From: a virus
IMG/VR virus record: IMGVR_UViG_3300031884_000089
Location: 1-32,547 of that record
Strand: one strand, 5' to 3'
Length of the DNA stretch: 32,547 bases
The stretch's first letter is position 1. Each line of letters begins with the position of its first letter. The notes under the pieces were generated by a model. The model worked only from the letters and a program-made list of their open reading frames with translations, searched no databases and was not told where the DNA came from. Shown here piece after piece: positions 7,089 to 15,609 of this stretch. A program made the translations under genes and the position numbers.

Positions 7089-8557
7089 TAGATTTCCTTA
7101 CCGTTCTCGTCGTACAATTTACCCGTGCTTGGGTCTTTGTACAAAGTCTTTCCAGTAGACTTGCTTTTGCCAGTGACCCAATTCGACGGCGGATTGAAGC
7201 CACCAGCACCACCACCGCCCGTATTGACTTTCTTGACAGGTTGCCCAACAGCCGCGCTAAACAAATTGTCGCTAATGGTACTAACGCGGTTGGCATTAGA
7301 CTGGACTGTTGCTGCAAGCGATGCTTGTTTGCTAATGAGTGAATCCGGTTTGCTTGGGTCTAAAGCATCAAGGATTTCTTGCGGAACAGGTTTGCCATCT
7401 CTTGCACCTTCGGCTACCATCTGCCGCATTGTATTGATGCTGGTGTCAATCGAACGCAAAGCGGATTCTTGGCTTGATACGTTTTTTATAAATTCGTCAA
7501 TGTTGGTAAACGAAGCCTTTTGCAAGTCAGCAGCCAATCGGGCGCTACTGATTTCGACAGACGTCGTTTCGTTTTTAACTCTTTGGACATCCAAATTATA
7601 TGTGGATTGCCACCTTCTGTTGCTTTCTAGGCGATCACGTTCTTCTTTGGTCAACTTGTCGCCACGGTTCAGACGAAACTCTGATTGGTTTTCTTCAAAA
7701 ATTGCTTGGGCAAGTCTGCGCGCGTCGTCTGCATTTCCAATTTCGTCGTAAATCTTGTTGACGTTTGCCTTGGCAACGGCAGTCAATCCCTGATTGATGA
7801 ACGCATCCGAACGGTAATATGCCGTGTCGATATTCGCCGAAGCCAACTGGTCTTTGTTGGCCTCCAAGTACCCTGTGATTTCTTGGTAATTGCTTTGTCC
7901 TGAAGCGAATCGTTGTGCCATTTCAGACAAGTCTTTACGCATTGATACAGCGTCGCCCGGAGCCAACGCCATCTTGTATGGCAACTTTTCAATAGACTCG
8001 GGCACGTTACCAAACTTAGAACGGATGTCGGCAAGCATCGCGTCCCGTTCAGGACCAGGCTTGGCGTTCTCGACTTGCGTGCGGACGGCGCTCAAGTCGG
8101 AATACGAAAGGTCAGCAAACGTCTGCTTGGGCGTCAACTTTTCGCGGTCAATCTGCGCAACGCCGTTGACCATCTTGATCGGCGCAGGGGCCCCCGTCAG
8201 TTTTGCAACCTGATTGATCTGGTTGAGAAAGTTCGGGTCAGTCAACTGGGTGTCGCTGGTGATCTGCGCACCAATTTGAGCGTACAACTTTTTCGCAGCA
8301 TCAGCCTTGCGCGCTTGCATGGTGATCGCGTTGAGTTGCTGCTGCTGCTGTTGGTACTGCTGTTGCTGCTGGTTGTATTTGCCTTGGGCAATGATTTGCG
8401 GCAGTTGCCCAATCGCCATCAACGCTTGCGCCATTCCCCCCACGCCTGGCATGGCCGGAATTTGTTGCATTGGCGGAGGGGCAACTGGGGCCGTAAGGAG
8501 GCCGAAGTCCTGGAAACCTTGTTGCGGGGTTGCAGTAAGCGCCGAATTGTCAGCCAT
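7088..8557 (-). CDS. Internal virion protein candidate, Gln-rich helical, 489 aa
   Basis: Predicted ejected or internal virion protein in the slot of T7 gp15. The first 60 residues are Pro, Ala and Met-rich with a hydrophobic patch (GVGGMAQALMAIG). A polyglutamine run follows near residues 63-74, encoded by CAG-type repeats at about 8336-8378. The rest is helical and charged, with no enzymatic motif seen. The last 45 residues carry a Gly patch and then a Lys/Gly-rich strand region (GKSKSTGKTLYKDPSTGKLY). The gene looks more AT-rich than its neighbour: bases 7561-7620 are about 38% G+C. Role inferred from neighbours. Confidence 0.6.
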   Translation of the reverse strand: MADNSALTATPQQGFQDFGLLTAPVAPPPMQQIPAMPGVGGMAQALMAIGQLPQIIAQGKYNQQQQQYQQQQQQLNAITMQARKADAAKKLYAQIGAQITSDTQLTDPNFLNQINQVAKLTGAPAPIKMVNGVAQIDREKLTPKQTFADLSYSDLSAVRTQVENAKPGPERDAMLADIRSKFGNVPESIEKLPYKMALAPGDAVSMRKDLSEMAQRFASGQSNYQEITGYLEANKDQLASANIDTAYYRSDAFINQGLTAVAKANVNKIYDEIGNADDARRLAQAIFEENQSEFRLNRGDKLTKEERDRLESNRRWQSTYNLDVQRVKNETTSVEISSARLAADLQKASFTNIDEFIKNVSSQESALRSIDTSINTMRQMVAEGARDGKPVPQEILDALDPSKPDSLISKQASLAATVQSNANRVSTISDNLFSAAVGQPVKKVNTGGGGAGGFNPPSNWVTGKSKSTGKTLYKDPSTGKLYDENGKEI

Positions 8558-9924
8558 CAGTCGTCCTCCTCATCCGATTCTACCAGCAACCCCATGTGGA
8601 TGTCGTACCCCGCCTCGACCAATTTCTCGGCCATCTTGCGGCAGTCGCGCTCCCCGTCCGTGCGGTACTGAAGGCTCGTTCCCGACACCTTGAGTTTCTT
8701 TTTGGCGTAGTCGATGACTTCTTTGTGGAGCGCGGGCAACTCGTCACCAACCGCTAACGTCAGACCCACCAATGCTTCGGGCCCTGCCACCTCAAGGCAA
8801 CTCTGGTCTTCGCCCAGGCGGACCTGGTAGGCAATGAAGTTGCCATCCCACAGGCCATCCACGCCCCGCAGTTGGGTGCCGTCGGCGGTGCCCTTCTCGT
8901 CCTTCTTGCCGTGTTCCCACGGGTACGGCGGGATGGACAAGCGCACCGAATAGGCCAACTCTTCGTACGGTTCGGGCACGTCGTGGCCGTAGGCGACCGC
9001 GTGCAAGAACTCCCCGAGGTCCGGGAGCAACCGGAACGACGTCATCTCCGAGTCGTACCCCAGCCGTGGGGTCCACTCCAGGAAGTACGCCGTGCCGTCC
9101 TCGGCGACGATACAGTTGATGTCGTAGATGCCCGGCGGGGCGTTGTTCTTGCGGAACGCTTCGGTCAGGTTGTCCCAGCCCAACTGCCGGGCGATCTCCG
9201 GCTCGTGCTGGTAGAACCACACCACGTTGAACGAGCACCCCGTGGCCGTCCCCACGTTGTCGTTCATGAACTTCTTGTTCTCGTACGTCGCCTGGTACGG
9301 CCCCACCCAGTCGCGCCCGTTCCACCACCGTGCCGTGGAAAGTGGCACACCGTCGATCTTCTCTTGGAGGATGCACTTGCCGTGGGCTCCGTACTTCTTG
9401 ATGAGCCCTTCGAGGTACTCGGCCATCTCTTCGCCCGTGTCAGCCCCGTGCGTGGCGTCTGAGTCGACGTAGCGGTCGCTCTTGAAGTACATGGGTTTGT
9501 CCATGCTCCGAGCGGCGTTGAGGCACTCGCCGAACGACCCGAACTCCTGGTACGGCGGCAACTGGGCACCCGCTTGCTCGGCGATCTCCTGGCCGAACCC
9601 ACGGTCTTTCTCCAGGCGGTCGCAAAACTTGCCACCGCCGACGACCGTGATGCCTGCCTTGCGGGCTTGCTCTGCCAGCCCCCCGAGGCCGGATGAGTCG
9701 AACAGCATGATCGTGTCCGGCTCGCGTGCGAACGCCATGAGCTCCATCCACGAGTCGGTACGCGGGACCAAGCCCTCACCGACTGAGCGATGGGAGTACA
9801 TGGTCTTGGGTCCGCCGGTAGACGTCTCTTCCCCAATCCAGACGAGCACGTCGTGGCCTTCGTCTTGGAGGCGAGCCCACCACGACAACGCGCACCCGAA
9901 CCCGGATGCGATTGCGAATCTCAT
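8557..9924 (-). CDS. PurD-like ATP-grasp ligase
   Basis: A 455-aa enzyme of the ATP-grasp superfamily, closest by eye to phosphoribosylamine-glycine ligase (PurD). The N-terminal Rossmann-like region starts FAIASGFGCALSW and ends at ITVVGGG (92-98). The segment LEKDRGFGQEIAEQAG (104-119) resembles the PurD 'LE-sK-F-k' helix. The ATP-binding lysine is probably K148 in PMYFKSD, and ILQEKIDG (185-192) is the hinge. The metal-binding end is FLEWTPRLG (281-289). The PurD Asn after Glu-x is Thr285 here, which is unusual. The C-terminal part differs from PurD. The gene sits between ejection-protein genes and is GC-rich (bases 9001-9060 about 62%), unlike its downstream neighbour, suggesting a separate origin. 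It may ligate an amino acid or amine to a nucleotide, sugar or virion protein; the substrate is unknown. Confidence 0.75.
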   Translation of the reverse strand: MRFAIASGFGCALSWWARLQDEGHDVLVWIGEETSTGGPKTMYSHRSVGEGLVPRTDSWMELMAFAREPDTIMLFDSSGLGGLAEQARKAGITVVGGGKFCDRLEKDRGFGQEIAEQAGAQLPPYQEFGSFGECLNAARSMDKPMYFKSDRYVDSDATHGADTGEEMAEYLEGLIKKYGAHGKCILQEKIDGVPLSTARWWNGRDWVGPYQATYENKKFMNDNVGTATGCSFNVVWFYQHEPEIARQLGWDNLTEAFRKNNAPPGIYDINCIVAEDGTAYFLEWTPRLGYDSEMTSFRLLPDLGEFLHAVAYGHDVPEPYEELAYSVRLSIPPYPWEHGKKDEKGTADGTQLRGVDGLWDGNFIAYQVRLGEDQSCLEVAGPEALVGLTLAVGDELPALHKEVIDYAKKKLKVSGTSLQYRTDGERDCRKMAEKLVEAGYDIHMGLLVESDEEDD

Positions 9925-10764
9925 CTACGGATACGGTTGGACCAGCGGTCCCATCGGCATCATGCCTGGGTACAAGCCGTAGATCGGGTCTTGGTATTGG
10001 GCGCTAGGCGTATACCCATACGTCCCTGGGGCTGCGTACGACGGGGTGTTGGCGTAATTGAACGCGCCAATCGTTGGCGTTGACGAAGACATCTGGGTAT
10101 AGTCCGTGCTCAACGGGGTGGTGTTAATGTTGTTGAGCGGCGAAGCAATCATGTCCGAAGACAACGTGGTTGGATAAAACGTCTGTGGAAGTTGCGATTC
10201 TAAATTCGTAATTTGCTCTGGAAGCCCACCTTTGAATTGACTGGGGTCAACGGGGATTTGTGTCGTCGTTTGACCCGTGGGCCATTTGGCACTTGCAATG
10301 TCGCCTGCGGCACCCAAAATCCCAGACATCAATGGGTTGCCCATTGCGTTAGCTTGGTTGGCGTACTGCCCAGCAATCGTGCCGTATCCACTTTGTGCTT
10401 GGTTGAACGCATTGAGCTTCTGGTTTGCCACTTGGCTGGCGATGTTCTGAAGCATGGTTGCGGCCTGCTGGTTGAGGCCACCCATGCTTTGCATCGCCAC
10501 GGCCCCTGGGTTTGCCATCCCGCTTCCCATGCGGCCCATCATCGTGCTGAGGTTTGATGCACCAGCCCCCTGCAACGTGTTGCGAAGGTTCTGCAACTGG
10601 GTCTGGTCCAAACCGTTCCAGTTCATCATCTGCGCCAAAGCCGCTTGCTGTTGTGCCTGCGCGGATTCTTCTTGGGAGACTAACTGGTTTTGACGGTTTT
10701 GCGCCATGATGCCGCCGCCAATAGATGCGGCTGCGGCAATGATCGGTATGGCTGCTGCTCCCAT
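9925..10764 (-). CDS. gp14-like internal virion protein candidate, 279 aa
   Basis: The start at 10764 (ATG overlapping the upstream stop, TAATG) is chosen over a longer reading to 10821, which would run into the GNAT gene. The N terminus has a hydrophobic, small-residue segment, AAAIPIIAAAASIGGGIMA, followed by a Gln/Ala/Asn-rich helical body (QNRQNQLVSQEESAQAQQQ). This is the usual look of short podovirus ejection proteins such as T7 gp14. The C-terminal third is Pro, Thr, Tyr and Gln-rich and probably disordered (YGLYPGMMPMGPLVQPYP). Function inferred. Confidence 0.65.
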   Translation of the reverse strand: MGAAAIPIIAAAASIGGGIMAQNRQNQLVSQEESAQAQQQAALAQMMNWNGLDQTQLQNLRNTLQGAGASNLSTMMGRMGSGMANPGAVAMQSMGGLNQQAATMLQNIASQVANQKLNAFNQAQSGYGTIAGQYANQANAMGNPLMSGILGAAGDIASAKWPTGQTTTQIPVDPSQFKGGLPEQITNLESQLPQTFYPTTLSSDMIASPLNNINTTPLSTDYTQMSSSTPTIGAFNYANTPSYAAPGTYGYTPSAQYQDPIYGLYPGMMPMGPLVQPYP

Positions 10765-11213
10765 TAGATGTCCCCCATGACGTAGACGTTGGCCCGGTGG
10801 CTGCCCCCGTGGGCATACCATTTCTTCTGGATGGCTTCGTTCATTCTACGGTTCTTGAACAGGGCCGTACAGACTAACGCCCGCACCGCCCCGGTCTGGT
10901 ACAACTCTACCAGACGCCCCTGGGTCGCCTCAAATGCCCGCACCCCAGCCCGATTGGGGTACACGTACAACCCCGTGATCTCCAAAGTCGCCGTCGGAGC
11001 ATCGACGTTGACCCCCACCACCCCGGCGATCTTACCGTTCGAGCGGTCCACGATGGCAAACCATAACTGCCCGTAGGGCTTGGCTTCGCCTGGCAACCCG
11101 TACCGTTTGCGGTACGCCTCGAACAACTGCTCAACCACATAGAACTGGTCTTGCCGTAACGGAAGCCAGCCAAACGGAGCAGTTGTCTCGGTGGATTCTA
11201 ATGTGGCAGTCAC
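10764..11213 (-). CDS. GNAT-fold acetyltransferase-like protein
   Basis: A 149-aa protein with a GNAT layout. A first helix pair (VVEQLFEAYRKRYGL) is followed by strands around QLWFAIVDRS and KIAGVVGVNV (beta 2-4), then the ITGLYVYPNRAG strand and loop (79-90), where a GNAT acetyl-CoA loop would lie. The classic Q/R-x-x-G-x-G/A is degenerate (NRAGVRAF). Later strands include ALVCTALFKN and the C-terminal NVYVMGD. GNAT-fold proteins are common beside ejection-protein genes in T7-like phages. GTG start at 11213 overlapping the upstream stop (TAGTG). It may be catalytically weak or purely structural. Confidence 0.7.
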   Translation of the reverse strand: MTATLESTETTAPFGWLPLRQDQFYVVEQLFEAYRKRYGLPGEAKPYGQLWFAIVDRSNGKIAGVVGVNVDAPTATLEITGLYVYPNRAGVRAFEATQGRLVELYQTGAVRALVCTALFKNRRMNEAIQKKWYAHGGSHRANVYVMGDI

Positions 11214-11827
11214 TAGATGCCGCCTCTACGACGAGCGATGGGCTCAGTCGAGCGCCGACCAGTTGGGCCTTGAGATCCACCAGCGTATGCCGCCGTCGGG
11301 TTGAACTGACCCAACAGCAAAGCGTTGAGCGTGATGCCAACCGTGGTTGCGGTTGAATACGTCACGGGGTAATACGTTTGGATTACCACGTTCATCGTGG
11401 CTGCTGTGACCTTGATCGGCCCCGTCAATACGGCATTTGCACCGACCGCACTGTTTTGCGAACCAGGGACCCCCGTGCCGTAGCTAATGGTGATGTATGG
11501 CAGGTTCATCAATGGCCAAGAGTATCCTGATTCGTTGGCAACTGGAGCAACATTGACCCATGCCAAGATTTTTCCGTACGCCCCTGCTGGAAACACAATC
11601 GGGTTGGGAAACGAGTTGAGCGGTGCGCTCAACGTGATAACGCTTTGATTGCCAGCAGGAAATGCCGGGAGAGTCACAGTTTGTGTTTGCGAGAACACGG
11701 CACCGACTTGCCAGTTTGCTGGGAAGATCGCTGCCGCCGCCGACATAGTAGACGGAAAGGCTGCCACGCCAGGGCCGCCTTTGATGTACTCGCGTTGCCA
11801 GTTCTGAGGTACGGAAGGAGTCGGCAT
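11213..11827 (-). CDS. Beta-rich virion protein candidate, unknown
   Basis: A 204-aa protein that I do not recognise. It is rich in Pro, Ala, Val, Thr and Gly with alternating hydrophobic strands (AVFSQTQTVTLPAF, VITLSAPLN, YITISYGTGV), consistent with a beta-sandwich structural protein. The C terminus is basic and Gly/Arg-rich (GRRSTEPIARRRGG). Its start overlaps the stop of the 419-aa gene (TAATG), and its stop overlaps the GNAT start. Position in the virion operon is the only functional clue. Confidence 0.5.
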   Translation of the reverse strand: MPTPSVPQNWQREYIKGGPGVAAFPSTMSAAAAIFPANWQVGAVFSQTQTVTLPAFPAGNQSVITLSAPLNSFPNPIVFPAGAYGKILAWVNVAPVANESGYSWPLMNLPYITISYGTGVPGSQNSAVGANAVLTGPIKVTAATMNVVIQTYYPVTYSTATTVGITLNALLLGQFNPTAAYAGGSQGPTGRRSTEPIARRRGGI

Positions 11828-13086
11828 TACATCCCCATCACGTTGCTAAGGCCAGCCTGGTAGCCCATCCCAGGGTTGTTGATCTCACTGCTCAGGCTGT
11901 TGGAATATCCGCCCGTGTTCGGGTTGGTCATCTGACCTGACGCGCCTTGGTAGCCTTGCGCGTAGGGGCTTTGTTGGCTAAGGGCACCGACTTGGTTGTA
12001 TCCACCGCCACCGCCAGCGTTCATCATGTTGGCCAGCGCGGTCGCGGTAGTGGTCGGAGAATAGGCCGTGTACCCTCCTGTACCACCGCCCGTGTAGGCG
12101 TTGTTGGACCCGCCCATAGTAGGAGTGCCAGACGTACCTGCGGTTCCGCCTGCGGCGTTATACGGGTTCCCAAACGTCGGACCATACGGATTGCCCGGTT
12201 GGTACTGGCTGACTTGAACACCGGTCGGGTTCTGTAAATTGACCCCGTTGATTGCGTTGTATTCTTGTTGCACAAACGGGTTGCTCATGTTGATGCTGGG
12301 GTTGTTTTCTTGTTGCATGAACGTCGGGTTGTTAAAGTTCGGATTGGACTGCAACGCATTTTCCATTGCCTGGATTTGCGGCTGGCTAAACAACGCTTGC
12401 CCCGTGCTCGGGTCCGTTGCGTTGGTCAGGTTCGACCCAAACAAATTCAAGATGGTTGAGTTGAGCGTGCCTGAGCTCAAGCCACTAAGGCTATTGTACA
12501 CCGCGTTTTGTAACGCATTGTATTGTGCTGACCCTGGAGTCAGACTCGCAGGGTTCCAATTCGTCGTCCCCAACCACGTCTGATCGTACGCAGGACCATT
12601 TGCCGGATTGGTGCTGGTGGTGGTGGGAGTACTCGCGGTGCTTCCCGTGCTTCCCGTGCTTCCCGTACTTCCCGTACTTCCTGTGGTTGGTGCGGTCGTG
12701 GGTGACGTCGTAGGTGTGGTTGACATCCACGGTGGCGGGCTTCCTGTGCCTACCCAGGGCGCAGATTGCGGCGTCGCTCGCGTGGTCGTAGCCGTACCAA
12801 CTCGACCAGTTCCCCCCGTCGAAGCGGTTCCTGTGTTGACCGCACCCGACGTGCCCGTGCCCAGCGTCCCTGTCCCGGCAGTGCCCGTGCCCGTGGTGTT
12901 TGCGCCACCAGCGTTGGTACCGCTCAGTAATGCGGCTAACGCATTGGGGTTATTCAAGATGGAAGAGAAGTTTTCCGGCAACGATTGGCCACCCAGCTTG
13001 CCATAGTTGCCAGCCGTGCCCGCACCCATTGGACCAGTCGATTGTGCTTGACCCGATGATCGTTGGTTTGCGAGCGTCGTTCCCAT
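11827..13086 (-). CDS. Low-complexity Thr/Gly/Asn-rich virion protein candidate
   Basis: A 419-aa product dominated by Gly, Thr, Ser, Asn and Pro. Residues about 60-175 are almost purely low complexity (GTGTAGTGTLG, then GSTGST repeats). A more ordered part near 180-300 has Asn/Leu-rich helical segments such as YNALQNAVYNSLSGL and QAMENALQSNPNF. The tail is Gly/Tyr/Asn-rich. The middle resembles helical segments of internal virion proteins, but I recognise no family. It lies directly downstream of the nozzle-like gene. Confidence 0.5.
   Translation of the reverse strand: MGTTLANQRSSGQAQSTGPMGAGTAGNYGKLGGQSLPENFSSILNNPNALAALLSGTNAGGANTTGTGTAGTGTLGTGTSGAVNTGTASTGGTGRVGTATTTRATPQSAPWVGTGSPPPWMSTTPTTSPTTAPTTGSTGSTGSTGSTGSTASTPTTTSTNPANGPAYDQTWLGTTNWNPASLTPGSAQYNALQNAVYNSLSGLSSGTLNSTILNLFGSNLTNATDPSTGQALFSQPQIQAMENALQSNPNFNNPTFMQQENNPSINMSNPFVQQEYNAINGVNLQNPTGVQVSQYQPGNPYGPTFGNPYNAAGGTAGTSGTPTMGGSNNAYTGGGTGGYTAYSPTTTATALANMMNAGGGGGYNQVGALSQQSPYAQGYQGASGQMTNPNTGGYSNSLSSEINNPGMGYQAGLSNVMGM
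12641..12685 (-). repeat. Five 9-nt tandem repeats coding Gly-Ser-Thr
   Basis: On the plus strand the unit CTTCCCGTG or CTTCCCGTA occurs five times, the last copy as CTTCCTGTG. It encodes the (GST) run in the 419-aa protein. A pure in-frame 9-nt repeat suggests slippage-driven length variation. Confidence 0.9.
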
Positions 13087-15107
13087 TACGTTACCCCACT
13101 GTTGGATGCCACGAAGGACCGCTGGATGGAACCGTGGATTTCTACCGAGTATATCACCGCCGCTGACGTCGCGCTGGCAGTATTGTTCAACGTGATAAAC
13201 ACCTGGGCCATGAAGCCCGTGTTGTCCAGCGCATACCCCGACGGGTTGATGCCGGGACCAATCGTCGCCACGAGCGTCGGCCCCTGGCTCAAGTCAAACG
13301 TCCACGAGAACTGCTTTTGGGTCGTGTCCTGGTCGATGACCAACTGGACCGTGGCCGTGACGCCCGTCTGCACGGGGGCGTTGATGACCACCCACTGGTA
13401 TTCTTTCTGAACCCCAGGTGCCCCAGAATCCGTGTACGGACTGGTCCACGTCCCCGTGATGGCCCCACCCAAGTCCGTGTCACCCGTGGCCCAGGCATCA
13501 ATCACAAGGCTACTGGGACGAGCGGCAATCGTCTCGTTGAGACGAGGGGTGCCCACCGGAGCCGACTCGGACGCAATCCCGTACGCAGCATTAGTGCCGT
13601 ACGGAAGCGTCGGCAACCATTGCTTCGTCTGCAAGTAATACCGCAGGGTGATGCCTGTGGACGGGAACGACAGATACCACGTGCGATCGTTGAACCACCC
13701 CACGGCCTTTTGCCAATCGCTCTGGGGGATGGTGTTCAAGAGGTTCCGCACCTGGTCACCGATGTACTGACGGACCTGGCCGTCGGTGATCTGCGGTCCT
13801 TCCTCCGACAACCAACACACCACGTCTTCGCAGACCGTGGCCGACGCACCAGACACACAGCCGATGTCAAACATCTTCCGAGGAAGAAACGTCGTTTGGT
13901 CGTCACCGTACAAGATGTACGTGGTGCGGCGTTTGAACAAGATGGCAATAGACGAGAGCGAGCATCCCGCCATCGGCATGTTGTTGTACAGCGTTGCGGT
14001 CAACGGCGCGGCGTTGTCGGACTCTTGACCAATCAACAACACTTGGGTTGCGCTGAACATCGACCACGGCGCACCGTAATCCGAAAACCACAACTGACAT
14101 TGAGCGACGTTGTAAGTCTCGGTATCACTTTGAAAGTCAATGAATATCCACGCCCGGTTCTTATGCGTGAACACAACCGCTGGGGACGTGTAACTGTTGT
14201 ACGTCGAGCCAAGCGTGCCGACCGGAATCTGCATCGGCACATTGCTGCGGAATTCTAATTGCGCGTTAGCCGAGATCGTGGTGTCGGAATTGTTGTCGAC
14301 AAACGCAGTCGTTGCCGCACCCGTAGCCGTGCCGACGTAATACCACGTCGGCTGGTTTGCCGATTGACGATACACATAGGTCACGTAAGTCGAACCATCT
14401 GCGTTCGTGCCTGACCAATTCCCACTGGCAAACGTGATGGCCGCAGAGAAACTTGTCGACTCGGTGTACCCTGAACTCGTGGGATACGAAAGCGTCCACG
14501 GAGGAGACTCTTGCGTCGTGCCATCAGGAAACGTCGTGAACGTCGTGAAATTCCAGTAGTACGTGCCAGCCGTAATGTTGACCGTACCTGTCGTCGTCGG
14601 CGTCATGGTGTACGACGTCAGACTCAAAAACGTATTGGGATACGTCCACGAAAATTGGTTGAACCCACCCGTGCTTGGGTTGTATCGAATCTGATACCCG
14701 GTGTTGGTATACAACGCACCGTCAAAACTCGTCGCCTGCGTATACGGCTGAAGCGTCGACGAACCAGCACTGATAGAAAGTTGCGTGCTCGTGTCCGGGT
14801 TATAGGCCACCACCGCCGCAGACCCACCCGTGATCGCCGCCACAATCAACCGCCCGCTGGTGTTGCTCGACGGGGACGTGTAGTGGGAAAAGTTGAGTGG
14901 GTTGAGCGCCTGGATGGTGCCCCCACCCGTGAGCGTGGTCACGTTTGTGCGCCCACGCGACGTTGACATCGCGCCAATGACACGAGTCAACGACACGTTG
15001 GACGCAGCCGAGCCAACGCCGGAAGCCACCGACGGACCCGCCGTGGTGTAGTCTACCCCCTGGAAAGGACCAACCTTTACCAGAGCTGCGGCGTTGGCGT
15101 CAGCCAT
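13086..15107 (-). CDS. Beta-propeller tail nozzle/hub-like protein
   Basis: A 673-aa virion protein with the signature of podovirus nozzle or packaged-DNA-stabilising beta-propellers. The diagnostic middle region (about 320-490) has VVFTHKNRAWIF, CQLWFSDYGAPW, the loop LIGQESDNAAPLTA, IAILFKRRTTYIL, and the blade turn IGCVSGASATVCEDVVCWLSEEG followed by ITDGQVR. The N terminus has an outer beta domain with repeated Thr/Tyr strands, and the C terminus is a lectin-like beta region. It sits after the fibre block, between adaptor-side genes and ejection proteins, which fits a T7 gp12-like place. Assignment is from pattern and context. ATG start, 3 nt downstream of the small coiled-coil gene. Confidence 0.7.
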   Translation of the reverse strand: MADANAAALVKVGPFQGVDYTTAGPSVASGVGSAASNVSLTRVIGAMSTSRGRTNVTTLTGGGTIQALNPLNFSHYTSPSSNTSGRLIVAAITGGSAAVVAYNPDTSTQLSISAGSSTLQPYTQATSFDGALYTNTGYQIRYNPSTGGFNQFSWTYPNTFLSLTSYTMTPTTTGTVNITAGTYYWNFTTFTTFPDGTTQESPPWTLSYPTSSGYTESTSFSAAITFASGNWSGTNADGSTYVTYVYRQSANQPTWYYVGTATGAATTAFVDNNSDTTISANAQLEFRSNVPMQIPVGTLGSTYNSYTSPAVVFTHKNRAWIFIDFQSDTETYNVAQCQLWFSDYGAPWSMFSATQVLLIGQESDNAAPLTATLYNNMPMAGCSLSSIAILFKRRTTYILYGDDQTTFLPRKMFDIGCVSGASATVCEDVVCWLSEEGPQITDGQVRQYIGDQVRNLLNTIPQSDWQKAVGWFNDRTWYLSFPSTGITLRYYLQTKQWLPTLPYGTNAAYGIASESAPVGTPRLNETIAARPSSLVIDAWATGDTDLGGAITGTWTSPYTDSGAPGVQKEYQWVVINAPVQTGVTATVQLVIDQDTTQKQFSWTFDLSQGPTLVATIGPGINPSGYALDNTGFMAQVFITLNNTASATSAAVIYSVEIHGSIQRSFVASNSGVT

Positions 15108-15110
15108 GTG

Positions 15111-15287
15111 CTAAGCCGGGTTCTCGTTGGCGGCGATGAGCTTCTTGAGGGTCGCAATCGCCCCGTCGCAGGCGTAAATCTCGTTCTGCTTTTGCTGGGC
15201 AATAGCCGCCGCTTGTTGGCCAGTCTGGACGAGTTGCTCGCGCTCGCCAATGAGGCGGTCGAGTTCTTCTTTGAGTTGGTCGTTCAT
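15111..15287 (-). CDS. Small coiled-coil protein, 58 aa
   Basis: Found by translating the minus strand between the 102-aa gene and the nozzle-like gene. The ATG at 15287 has AAGGAAGG about 7 nt upstream, and the TAG is at 15111-15113. The product opens MNDQLKEELDRLIGEREQ and continues as one charged Gln/Ala/Lys-rich helix to a short NENPA end, with heptad-like spacing of Leu, Ile and Ala. Short helical proteins of this type are frequent in phage genomes, but their function is unknown. It could trimerise or act as a fibre-assembly helper. Confidence 0.75.
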   Translation of the reverse strand: MNDQLKEELDRLIGEREQLVQTGQQAAAIAQQKQNEIYACDGAIATLKKLIAANENPA

Positions 15288-15300
15288 GGTGTTTCCTTCC

Positions 15301-15609
15301 TTATGTACCTTGGGACATCCAATAGATCGTCACGGTTGAACCAGGGGCCCCGCCAGAAACTGTCACTTGGAAAGATGATGTAGTGAGGTTCGTCACCTCA
15401 GAAGATAATTGGTAGCCGTTCCAGGACAACCCTCCACCGATGGTCACGATCACCGAAGCCAAGCTGGTCGTGTAGGGTACCGGGATGGAAACGGTGACCG
15501 TGCTGGATGCGTCTGCCGGAACATTGGTCTTGCTGCCATACTGGAAGGTCGGACCAGGCGTTGTGCCTGACCCACCGACAAACGGGAAATCCGCACTCGC
15601 CCATGTCAT
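15301..15609 (-). CDS. Small beta-sandwich fibre-tip-like protein, paralogue A
   Basis: A 102-aa protein ending in TVSGGAPGSTVTIYWMSQGT. The IYWMxxG end resembles the last strand of gp53-like receptor-binding domains found at phage fibre tips. It is a clear paralogue of the 116-aa protein at 21830-22180: both start MTW, have FxYGS, a VPAD segment, PxPYxxxxASxxVxxGGGxSWxGY, and end in YWM. It starts inside the stop of the 128-aa gene (ATGA). It likely belongs to the second fibre cassette as a small exposed structural protein. Confidence 0.65.
   Translation of the reverse strand: MTWASADFPFVGGSGTTPGPTFQYGSKTNVPADASSTVTVSIPVPYTTSLASVIVTIGGGLSWNGYQLSSEVTNLTTSSFQVTVSGGAPGSTVTIYWMSQGT

Noticed and set aside
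12641-12685. CRISPR-like array
   Set aside because: The repeats are 9 nt with no spacers and lie in a coding frame.
13317-14258. Plus-strand ORF of 313 aa opposite the nozzle-like gene
   Set aside because: Arg/His/Val-rich composition typical of an antisense shadow in GC-rich DNA; it lies inside a coherent minus-strand operon.
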